DNA of 56,969 nucleotides from positions 1 to 56,969 of the forward strand of contig CALAMC010000007.1 of the NCBI GenBank assembly GCA_937925655.1. The letters run 5' to 3'. Each line of letters opens with the position of its first letter. The first letter of the stretch is position 1. This DNA comes from an uncultured candidate division Zixibacteria bacterium. Its GTDB lineage: Bacteria > Zixibacteria > MSB-5A5 > GN15 > PGXB01. Below, in pieces: positions 43,300 to 51,057 of this stretch. The notes under the pieces are model-generated. The model saw only the letters and a program-made list of their open reading frames with translations, searched no databases and was not told where the DNA came from. The translations under genes were made by a program, and so were the position numbers.

Positions 43300-46200
43300 T
43301 TAATTAATCACGACTACCTTGCCGAATGATTCGACCCTGTCCCCGCTGCTTTCGGAGACGGCGGTGGCTTTGTATATATAAGTACCTGTGGCCACCCGGT
43401 CGCGATCGGCGTCTCGTCCGTCCCAGGTGAAAAACTCCTGAAAACCGGCCGGGACAGAATGCTTGTTATAACCCAAAATCTTTTTTCCGGAAAGTGTAAA
43501 TATCTCCAACCTGACATACTGCGCCGGGGATGACAGGCTGAAGGAAAAAACGGTCGATTCATGCATCGGATTGGGATAATTCAACAAATCCGTCATTATC
43601 ATCTGACCCGCTTCGACCACATTGGCTTCGAAATCCACCATTGAGGAATTGTTGGCGTTGTCCCACGCCTTAACCTTGAATGAGTGTCGGCCAATTGCCA
43701 GTTCGTCCATTTGATAGACAACCCGCCCCGTCGTGTAACTGTCTGTCATATATGTAAATAAATCGGTCAAATTGATAATATTCTCCAGCCGGTTATCGAT
43801 TATAAGGCTGATTTCATGGCCTGCCCCCGAAGTCAAATTTACCCCCGATTCATCCGAAATGGTTAAAATCAGAGCTTCTCCCACGCTGACATTGTCTCCG
43901 GATATGAAATTTTCCCGCTCGGAAAAAGTATAGGCAATGTCCGGCCCCTCATTGTCGGATGTCCCGGTAATGGTCTTATCCACGGCCAGCGAATCGGCCA
44001 ACCCCAGCGCATCGACCAGACCGGAGGCGGCATAAGTCGAAATCTTCGCTCCCTGTCCCCCATAACCGATATCCAGGGGCGTAATAAACGAAAAAGCAAA
44101 TTCGCCGCCAACGACATCGGTCCGCCCGCTGTAAATCCTCGGCCCGGTGATGGCATAACTTACCGAATCATTTATACCGCCCTGACTGTTATAAACGATA
44201 TATTTTTTCTTCAGTTCTGAATCATAAACCGTAATTTCCAGGGATCCGTCGAAATCAACCGCCGTCCCACTGCCTGTGAGTGTCACCGCCCCGGAAATAT
44301 CATACTTATTAAGCGCCGCCAGCGTATCCGGATAATCGTAAAGGGTTACTTCATGCTTGGGAATACCCAGTTGCAGGAAAGGATCGCCAAAAAAGACATA
44401 GGCCCGGTCATTATCTCGTTTATAGGGAATATAGCCGCTGCCGTACTGGCGCAACAACTTGCCGATATAAACGGCCTGGCAAATGGACAGAGATTCACCG
44501 CCGAACAAGACATTGAATACGGCCCGGTTGAATTCCGCATTCTGCGAAGCATACACCAGCCGCGTCGCGGCCACCGTAGCCACCGCCCCGCCACCCGGCA
44601 GTCGAATTAAATCCTCGGCCATTCCCTCGCGCTGCGGATCGTCGAAAAAACCGATCGAACACGAAGCCGTGAAAACCAGTGTCAGCCGGTCGGCGTTGCG
44701 AAGCTGGGCCAGATCCGATGTCCGGTTAAAAACGTGCTCATGCGCCCAGGTATCCGGATTGCCATGACCGACAAAGTTTACCAGCAACGTCCCATTATTG
44801 ATACTTTCAATTATCTTCTGATTCACGCCCGGTTTGTCACCCTTGAAATCGAACGGATACTCCCACAGGTAAATCTTGTTGCGATAAAACTGCGGCGGCA
44901 CATGATAATTCGACAGCGTCTCCGTCTGTCGCACATGAATCGACTCGACCGACGACGACCCATACTCATCATCTGCCACCAGCGTCACCACCGTCCGCCA
45001 TTTACCGAAATTGGCCGCCGATTCGTAGGTCTTTACTTTATCCACGATCGTCTGAATTTCCGAGATGCCTCGAACCGGCCAGCGCGCGACTATCATATCA
45101 TAGCCCCGATCCGCTCCCGGCGTATCCGGATTATACGTCGTATCGCTGTCAAGAATCCCGTAATCGCCGAAATAAACATAATTATCATCCGAGGAAGTGC
45201 TGTCATAATCGGCCATGACATACGGCGGCACATAATTTCGCACCGCCGTTCCCAGCCGATTTTTGAAATCATAGGAACCGTCGCCCACCAGCAAAACCGC
45301 CGAGGGCTTAGGATCGGGATAATTTTCATAGGCGAATTTGAGAAAATCGCGTATCGCCGTCGGATCGTACTGACCGTACGAAAACTCATTCATGATATCT
45401 TCCAGCGCAAAGGAACGCACCGTCAGACCGGATTTATCCGCACGATACGTCACGTATTCATCGAGAGCCTCCAGAAAAACCCGCGGACTGATGACCATCA
45501 AATCCGTTTGCGAATAGTTTTCCCGCAAATTAACCGGATGAATTTGCTCGATTGCCGCCGGACCGTATGTTTTCGAGGGCACCGACAGATAAAACCGCGT
45601 CCCCGACGTCGAGACCATCGACTGAAATTTCAAAGTCCCACCTGATGACTGCGCCCCGATAACCAGCCGCGGGGACGACGGGTCGGTTATGTCGAAGATA
45701 TAGGGTGACTGCGAAAAATTGTCGGTCACCCAGAATTCACCGTTTCCGTCAAACTCGTTGACCATGAAATCCAGTTCGTTGTTCACCGGCACCAGATAGC
45801 CGGTGTACTTGATCTCGCAGTAATCCAGATGCGGCGCCGCTTTGGCCGGCGAAAAGGCGCTGTCCATCGTAATCGATATCAACGGATAACTGCCGGAAAT
45901 ACTGCCGGTGCTGAATCTAAAACGATTGTAACCCGCTTCCGCCGGTGTCGCCGCGACGTTATTGATGCGAAGCGAGGTCACACTCCTCGAAACCGCCCGG
46001 ACCAGAATCTCGGCATTTGTGCCGGCAATGGCGCCCGGGGCAAAAGCGCTTATATTGACATTGACGCTGTTGGACCAGAACCAGTTGTACCAGTCATATT
46101 CATGATTATCGGCGGCCTTGAATAATATCCGGTCGCTTTCTTCATGCGTGTAGCGCGTAGTACGGTCCACGACGGTGGCCGATGGATCATCGGGGGTACC

Positions 46201-47178
46201 ATCGATGGACGACATTCTGATACCGCCCGACAGAAAATCCCCCGAAACGGCCAGCCAGTAATAATTGTAATCGGTGTAAGCATTATTCAGATAGTACGGC
46301 GCCGAATCCGACGGATACCGCCAGCGTTGCGCCGCCTCACCATAAAACAGGAAATAATCGGTTCCGCCAAAAATCCCATCATCACCGTCGAAAACCCTTA
46401 TCGGAATTTCCTTGAATTCCGGACGCGGGACACTATTTGAAACCGCGAGCGGCATACCGCCGCCATAATAAAGATGCAACGAATCGCTGTACAGCGTGGT
46501 CGGAAGAGTCCCGGCCGCGCGCAACTGTGCCGCCGTTACCTTTATCAATCCCTGATTGGCCGTCTGCATTTTGAACCACGACCCGGCCGGAGCAAAAGGC
46601 GATTGCTCCACCCCGCGAATCACATCATCATAGCCCCGCTCATTCCAGTCACGAGCCCGGTCATAATTCAGGACCATATACCCCAACACTTTGTCAAAAA
46701 CCGGGTCGGGCACCGATATGGTAATATCCGAATTCTGTCCTCCCGATGAGACGAATTTCATTTCAACCCTGACGCTCGAATAGTACGACATCCCGTCAGC
46801 CGGATAAATGACAATCGTCGCGATATTCTTTCCCCGGATTTTTTCGGTCTTTTCAATACGGGCCAGATCCGGTGATGATCCAAAATTCATCGCCCTTATC
46901 GTATCCGGAATATACCGCGACCGCGAACCGGTCACCGACGCCAAAACCGGCGCCGAACCCGATGGATAACCTATCATGATTTTTTTAACGATAACCGTCG
47001 ATGAATCCCGATCGATAAAAGTGATATACTCGCCGATTTCATCGAAATTAACCGTGAATGCCAACCCGGTATTATCGGAAAATTCTATGGTAACATCACG
47101 ATACAGCGACGATGCCACAAGATTAATGGGGAGGCTTATGATAAAAAAAACGGCGACTGTGACTATAAGTTTGGGCAT
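43300..47178 (-). CDS. porU: PorU-like C25 (gingipain) family protease, T9SS sortase type
   Basis: The 1292-aa protein has a signal peptide ('LIVTVAVFFIISLPINLVAS'), an N-terminal PorU-like beta region, and a C25 peptidase domain. The catalytic His is in 'VNFVGHGNPDTWAHE' (about residue 803) and the Cys in 'VFTASCSIGFFDDP' (about residue 838); 'VGDGSYDFKNRLG' lies before them. The end is a FlgD-like Ig domain with 'NYPNPMHESTVFSFSL' and 'GTYIYKATAV', similar to a T9SS sorting domain. In Bacteroidetes PorU cleaves such tails and attaches cargo to lipopolysaccharide. ATG 47178 is likely; a GTG at 47199 is less so. It heads the cluster with porV 21 bases downstream. Confidence 0.86.
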   Translation of the reverse strand: MPKLIVTVAVFFIISLPINLVASSLYRDVTIEFSDNTGLAFTVNFDEIGEYITFIDRDSSTVIVKKIMIGYPSGSAPVLASVTGSRSRYIPDTIRAMNFGSSPDLARIEKTEKIRGKNIATIVIYPADGMSYYSSVRVEMKFVSSGGQNSDITISVPDPVFDKVLGYMVLNYDRARDWNERGYDDVIRGVEQSPFAPAGSWFKMQTANQGLIKVTAAQLRAAGTLPTTLYSDSLHLYYGGGMPLAVSNSVPRPEFKEIPIRVFDGDDGIFGGTDYFLFYGEAAQRWRYPSDSAPYYLNNAYTDYNYYWLAVSGDFLSGGIRMSSIDGTPDDPSATVVDRTTRYTHEESDRILFKAADNHEYDWYNWFWSNSVNVNISAFAPGAIAGTNAEILVRAVSRSVTSLRINNVAATPAEAGYNRFRFSTGSISGSYPLISITMDSAFSPAKAAPHLDYCEIKYTGYLVPVNNELDFMVNEFDGNGEFWVTDNFSQSPYIFDITDPSSPRLVIGAQSSGGTLKFQSMVSTSGTRFYLSVPSKTYGPAAIEQIHPVNLRENYSQTDLMVISPRVFLEALDEYVTYRADKSGLTVRSFALEDIMNEFSYGQYDPTAIRDFLKFAYENYPDPKPSAVLLVGDGSYDFKNRLGTAVRNYVPPYVMADYDSTSSDDNYVYFGDYGILDSDTTYNPDTPGADRGYDMIVARWPVRGISEIQTIVDKVKTYESAANFGKWRTVVTLVADDEYGSSSVESIHVRQTETLSNYHVPPQFYRNKIYLWEYPFDFKGDKPGVNQKIIESINNGTLLVNFVGHGNPDTWAHEHVFNRTSDLAQLRNADRLTLVFTASCSIGFFDDPQREGMAEDLIRLPGGGAVATVAATRLVYASQNAEFNRAVFNVLFGGESLSICQAVYIGKLLRQYGSGYIPYKRDNDRAYVFFGDPFLQLGIPKHEVTLYDYPDTLAALNKYDISGAVTLTGSGTAVDFDGSLEITVYDSELKKKYIVYNSQGGINDSVSYAITGPRIYSGRTDVVGGEFAFSFITPLDIGYGGQGAKISTYAASGLVDALGLADSLAVDKTITGTSDNEGPDIAYTFSERENFISGDNVSVGEALILTISDESGVNLTSGAGHEISLIIDNRLENIINLTDLFTYMTDSYTTGRVVYQMDELAIGRHSFKVKAWDNANNSSMVDFEANVVEAGQMIMTDLLNYPNPMHESTVFSFSLSSPAQYVRLEIFTLSGKKILGYNKHSVPAGFQEFFTWDGRDADRDRVATGTYIYKATAVSESSGDRVESFGKVVVIN

Positions 47179-47199
47179 AATAAAACCGGGTAATCTCAC

Positions 47200-47552
47200 C
47201 CGGCCCGTATAAACCCGGCCGAAGAAACCAAGCCGAATTTACAGTTAAAGGGCCGTACAAAAATCCTTATACTATTATCTGCGTCCTAAAGCAATTCACC
47301 TTTAACTGACTATTCGATACCTGGTCCTCCTGCTATAGTCTTATAAGTCGCTCAAATATAAAAAGTTCCGCTTATTTTGTCAAATCAATTAATCACCCGC
47401 ATATTTCTCAATGCAATTAATTCGCCAAAAATGGAGGGAGAAAAACAAGTCCAGCCCTATCTTGTATTACGGCAAAGAGTTAAATTCTTTCCGATTATAT
47501 AATACGCTTAATGTTGCCAGCCGTTAGTCCGCAAATTTATTCACATTTATGC
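47200..47552. other. Intergenic region upstream of porU
   Basis: This gap of about 350 bases contains no credible gene. It carries the promoter listed separately and a 10-bp inverted repeat, CAGTTAAAGG (47242-47251) against CCTTTAACTG (47299-47308), in the 5' leader of porU. The part near tnaA (47440-47552) is AT-rich and has no terminator I could define. Confidence 0.5.
47355..47383 (-). promoter_or_regulatory. Strong sigma70-like promoter of the porU cluster
   Basis: On the minus strand TTGACA (47378-47383) is followed by a 17-base spacer and TATATT (47355-47360). This is near consensus. It would give a leader of about 170 bases before porU, containing the CAGTTAAAGG/CCTTTAACTG inverted repeat. 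Confidence 0.6.
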
Positions 47553-48959
47553 CTATCGGGCAGTCTTTACCTCCGAAGTCGCCAGCTCCTCCAGCTCTAC
47601 CGTAAAATGCCTTAAATAGGCCGCCTGACGCTTTATTTTATACCCCGCCAACTTTTCCTTTTGAGCGACTATTCCCTGTATTGTATCCGCCACATATTCA
47701 AGGTGACTCGAGGTATATACCCGGCGCGGCACCGCCAGACGAACCAGCTCTTTTTTCGCCGTCAGCTTTTCGCCGGTATTGGGGTCATACCCGCCGAACA
47801 TAAGCGAACCGATTTCCACCCCGCGGACACCTCCCTCGCGGTATAACTCCACCGTGAGCGCCTGCCCCGGAAACTGTTCCGCCGGAATATGCGGCAACAT
47901 CCTTCCGGCATCGACAAACACGGCGTGGCCCCCGGTCGGCCGGATTATCGGGGCACCCGCTTCTTCGATTATCTTCCCGAAATACTCAATTTGTCCTATC
48001 CTATACGCCAGGTAATCCTCGTTCAACACTTCCTGCAATCCAACCGCCATCGCTTCAATATCGCGTCCTGACATCCCGCCGTACGTTGTAAAGCCTTCGA
48101 TAACAATCAACAACTCGGCAATCCGTCGCGCCAGTTCGTCATCATTTATGACAATGAACCCGCCCATATTGGCCAACCCGTCTTTCTTGGCCGACATGAG
48201 CGCCCCGTCAACGTACGAAAACATTTCCTGCGCGATCGCCTTGATCGGTTTTTCCTGATATCCCGGCTCCTGCGTCTTTATAAACCAGGCATTCTCGGCA
48301 AAACGGGCGCAGTCGAACATGAAGGGGATATTGTACTGATGGCATATCTGTGACGTCTCCCGAATATTGCTCATCGAAACCGGCTGGCCGCCCATCGAAT
48401 TGTTGGTGATGGTCATGAAGACGGCCTTGATCTTGTCGGTTCCCTTTTCCTCGATAAAACTGCTCAACCGCTCCGTATCCATATTACCCTTGAATGGTAC
48501 TTCATCATCCTGCATTGACTCCGGACAGGGAAAATCAATCGGAAGCCCGCCTTTATGCTGGACATTGGCACGCGTCGTATCGAAATGCGTATTGCTCAAA
48601 ACATAATCGCCCTTTTCAAGGATCGTGCTGAAATAGGCATTCTCCGCGACCCGCCCCTGATGCACCGGGATGACATGCTTCTTATCGGTCACATCCTTGA
48701 CGGCCTCCTCCAGCCGGTAAAACGACTTCGCCCCGGCATAGGACTCATCACCGCGCATTATGGCCGCCCACTGCTCGCTGGACATTGCCCCCGTCCCGGA
48801 ATCGGTCAACAAATCGACGAATACGTCTTCGGCCTTAATTTTGAAAATATTGTAATGAGATTTTTTTAATATCGCTTCGCGCTTCTCGCGGGATAGAAGA
48901 CTGATCGGCTCAACCGACTTTATTCTGAATGGCTCGGCGGGGTGTCGCTTCTTTGACAC
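47553..48959 (-). CDS. tnaA: Tryptophanase
   Basis: The 468-aa enzyme belongs to the PLP-dependent beta-eliminating lyases. The PLP lysine lies in 'LMSAKKDGLANMGG' (about residue 260) and 'MFDCARFAENAWF' supplies the PLP-nitrogen Asp and neighbouring Arg. Near the C terminus the sequence is 'RGVEIGS', as in tryptophanases; tyrosine phenol-lyases have Arg ('ERG') there. 'AYLRHFTVELEEL' also resembles TnaA. It splits tryptophan into indole, pyruvate and ammonia, so the cell may make indole. GTG is the start, with GGGAGG four bases upstream. No tnaB permease or tnaC-type leader is visible. Confidence 0.88.
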   Translation of the reverse strand: MSKKRHPAEPFRIKSVEPISLLSREKREAILKKSHYNIFKIKAEDVFVDLLTDSGTGAMSSEQWAAIMRGDESYAGAKSFYRLEEAVKDVTDKKHVIPVHQGRVAENAYFSTILEKGDYVLSNTHFDTTRANVQHKGGLPIDFPCPESMQDDEVPFKGNMDTERLSSFIEEKGTDKIKAVFMTITNNSMGGQPVSMSNIRETSQICHQYNIPFMFDCARFAENAWFIKTQEPGYQEKPIKAIAQEMFSYVDGALMSAKKDGLANMGGFIVINDDELARRIAELLIVIEGFTTYGGMSGRDIEAMAVGLQEVLNEDYLAYRIGQIEYFGKIIEEAGAPIIRPTGGHAVFVDAGRMLPHIPAEQFPGQALTVELYREGGVRGVEIGSLMFGGYDPNTGEKLTAKKELVRLAVPRRVYTSSHLEYVADTIQGIVAQKEKLAGYKIKRQAAYLRHFTVELEELATSEVKTAR

Positions 48960-49008
48960 GTTTCCTCCCGGTTACTTATATTTTATTTTTTCTTATAGTA
49001 ACAAATCC

Positions 49009-50016
49009 TCAAACCTTTTTCAAGCGGAATTCCGCCCTAATGTGACCCGTAAAAATATTCATATTATTGCGGATTTCCGGGTTTATAAATGTCCGCAAAT
49101 GCTCGGATTCATCCACCCCTTTGATCCCCAGTTGCTTGAGAACCTCCAGACAGACCGGGTACAACGCCCGCTGGTTGCCATCATGAATCTTAACCACGAT
49201 CCCGATTGCAGGGTCGGACAGCCCGATTCCCTGTATCGCCTCGGCCCCCACTTTGCACACGACGTTGCCCGGGAATGTCCGCATCAGCGCCAGGTCGAAT
49301 CGCCCTTCACCCGAAAACATCACCGGAAATTCCGTCATCGCCGCTTTGATGCGTTTGAGCGTCTCCACCCTCCGGGGTGTCTGCCCGACGGCATTGGCCA
49401 GTTTCATGAATGCAATGCCCGTGTATATCGTCGGCAGTCCGAAATTGGGCGCCGAACAACCGTCGATGGATATCAATATTTTCTCTTTTGGATAGCCGAA
49501 CATCTCCGCCACCGCCTCCAATACCATCTGCTGCGTTCTTGAATTCGGATTAAGATATTCGGCCACGTCCTCACCCAGAAACCGTGCCAGCGCCAGAAAC
49601 CCGGAATGTTTGCCGGAACAATTATGCCGCACCGGGTCTTCGTTTTCATGATTCTGCGGAAACGACCCTGCCATCGTCATATAAATGGGCACATGCGTCC
49701 CGCATTTGAGATGCTCCGGTTTATTTCCTGCCGCATCAAGATTTTTCATCACCACTTCGCGGTGATGATCGGTGCCGATATGTGACCCGCACATGATCGC
49801 TAACTGCTTGGGCGTGAAACCGTACTTATCCGCCGCCCCGGTTTCGATAAGCGGTATCAGTTGAAACGGCTTGCACGACGACCGCACGAACGTGAAAAAC
49901 TCCGGATCGCCGACATAATGGGTCAATTGTCCCTGTTTATCGACCACCGCCACCGACCCATAATGCACCGACTCTTCCCTCTTCCCCCTGTAAACTTTCG
50001 CCACTATCTCCGTCAT
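49009..50016 (-). CDS. Asparaginase (Asparaginase_II, PF06089 family)
   Basis: The 335-aa protein has 'RSSCKPFQLIPLIETGAADK' (about residues 46-65), 'MCGSHIGTDHHREVV' and 'RHNCSGKHSGFLALARFLG', all hallmarks of the PF06089 family related to the Rhizobium thermolabile asparaginase. Catalytic Ser/Thr-Lys candidates are in 'SSCKPF' and 'CSGKHSG'. It hydrolyses asparagine to aspartate and ammonia. The ATG at 50016 gives the family N terminus 'MTEIVAKVYRG' with AGAAAGAAG upstream; a longer ORF to 50136 runs into an intergenic repeat. It lies 49 bases upstream of tnaA, so the two may form an amino-acid catabolism operon. Confidence 0.88.
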   Translation of the reverse strand: MTEIVAKVYRGKREESVHYGSVAVVDKQGQLTHYVGDPEFFTFVRSSCKPFQLIPLIETGAADKYGFTPKQLAIMCGSHIGTDHHREVVMKNLDAAGNKPEHLKCGTHVPIYMTMAGSFPQNHENEDPVRHNCSGKHSGFLALARFLGEDVAEYLNPNSRTQQMVLEAVAEMFGYPKEKILISIDGCSAPNFGLPTIYTGIAFMKLANAVGQTPRRVETLKRIKAAMTEFPVMFSGEGRFDLALMRTFPGNVVCKVGAEAIQGIGLSDPAIGIVVKIHDGNQRALYPVCLEVLKQLGIKGVDESEHLRTFINPEIRNNMNIFTGHIRAEFRLKKV

Positions 50017-50029
50017 TGTACTTCTTTCT

Positions 50030-50060
50030 ATTAATGTCATTCCGGGCTTGACCCGGAATC
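50030..50060. repeat. Short intergenic repeat module (TTAATGTCAT type)
   Basis: TTAATGTCATTCCGGGC followed by TTGACCCGGAATCC forms the palindrome ATTCCGGGC-TTGA-CCCGGAAT. The opening TTAATGTCAT recurs at 52846-52855, where CCCCGCGAAAGGG replaces the stem. Such elements are common short palindromic repeats of bacterial genomes. Confidence 0.55.
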
Positions 50061-50166
50061 CCGTCTTTAATTTCCCCTTTTCCCCACCTTTGCGGGATTT
50101 ATGTGCGTGGCGTATACCTCGCAAGTGGGGAGACATTCCAAATGATTTTCCCTTAATGTTTCGTCC

Positions 50167-50195
50167 GGGTGCCCCACCGCTTCAGCGGTGGGATT
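50167..50195. repeat. 29-bp palindromic repeat, copy 1
   Basis: The core is CCCACCGC-TTCA-GCGGTGGG, an 8-bp perfect stem with a 4-base loop. The whole 29 bases are identical to those at 52752-52780. It lies between the asparaginase start and the 3' end of the cyclase-like gene. Confidence 0.85.
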
Positions 50196-50261
50196 CTTTA
50201 TTAATTAAAATTCATGTTCGCTTAATGTTCAAGCCATCTTTTTTTCATCCCGTCCAATACT

Positions 50262-50945
50262 CTAGAACATTTTATCGATATCAATCATGTGTTTGTCAGC
50301 CTTACAATATTCTGCTCGATTATTATGATACTCTGCAAGCCATCGATACTTTTCCAATATATGGTGATCATTTGAATTGTTTATTTCTTCCATCAAAACC
50401 CTTTTGTGAAGAGGCATAATTTTGTCTGGTAATATTCTGCCACCCCAATCGTCATATAGATAATTTATAAAATATTTTCTATCAGATAATTGCATTAAAT
50501 AATCACCTGAGATAGTGGTTACCATGGCATTATCTACTAAAATCCTTGGGTACTTATCTGATTCGGCCAATTCATATGCATAAACAAGGCCCTTACTAAA
50601 TATCATCCTTTCATTCTCAAAATGCCTGCCTGATGATAAACCGCCTCTAACAAATACGCTTTTAAACACTAAATTCCGCTGAATTTGAATGAGACTCCAA
50701 ATTAATTGCTCAATATCGAATGACGTTGATATAGAAAAGCAATCCGAAAATGCCCTCACTGATATGTCAACTCCCAATCCCTTATTTATTCTTTGGACAG
50801 AATTTAATGAGAATCTGGTTTCATTATTTATTATGTTAATTAACTCTATTGATTCTTCTAAACTGCTGTTTTTGATTTTATCCTTAAATCCTAGTATATC
50901 AAGAAATGCGACGTATTTTTCATTATATGTTATTTTATCATCCAT
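50262..50945 (-). CDS. Nucleotidyl-cyclase-like protein, AT-rich
   Basis: The 227-aa protein is unlike its neighbours in base use (AT-rich). Its layout matches a class III nucleotidyl cyclase-like fold: 'YVAFLDILGFKDKI' (residues 10-23; compare the VFvDIrGFT strand with metal Asp), 'VRAFSDCFSIST' (the second metal Asp), 'FVRGGLSSGRHF' (compare RiGIhtG), and 'AYELAESD' (compare AaRLq). Both metal aspartates seem present. Related short proteins are widespread and of unknown function; true cyclases of this size occur in Pycsar-type defence, but no membrane or TIR effector is adjacent. ATG 50945 has GGAAGAA upstream and is chosen over 50969. The function is a hypothesis. Confidence 0.55.
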   Translation of the reverse strand: MDDKITYNEKYVAFLDILGFKDKIKNSSLEESIELINIINNETRFSLNSVQRINKGLGVDISVRAFSDCFSISTSFDIEQLIWSLIQIQRNLVFKSVFVRGGLSSGRHFENERMIFSKGLVYAYELAESDKYPRILVDNAMVTTISGDYLMQLSDRKYFINYLYDDWGGRILPDKIMPLHKRVLMEEINNSNDHHILEKYRWLAEYHNNRAEYCKADKHMIDIDKMF

Positions 50946-51008
50946 AAGATTTCTTCCAAGTTCCGTCATGTCTTATGCCGATATAGTCGGTATAAATCCT
51001 GACAGCAC

Positions 51009-51037
51009 CCCCGCGTTGTGCGCGTAGGGTCCGCAGA
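51009..51037. repeat. Diverged copy of the CCCCGCGTTGTG/GGTCC repeat
   Basis: CCCCGCGTTGTG (51009-51020) is followed by a GGTCC-GCA-GACC hairpin. The same 12 bases occur at 54370-54381, followed there by GGTGGGTC-CTCA-GACCCACC. The two look like diverged copies of one intergenic element. Confidence 0.55.
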
Positions 51038-51057
51038 CCGGCCGGGATACAAATATC

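Noticed and set aside
44734..45645. Plus-strand 303-aa ORF.
   Set aside because: It lies fully inside the C25 protease gene, which has strong domain support; the product is Arg/Ile/His-rich, as antisense shadows are.
47553..48959. Tyrosine phenol-lyase as an alternative to tryptophanase.
   Set aside because: The substrate-deciding Arg of the 'ERG' motif in tyrosine phenol-lyases is Ile here ('EIG'), and the C-terminal 'LRHFT' agrees with tryptophanase.
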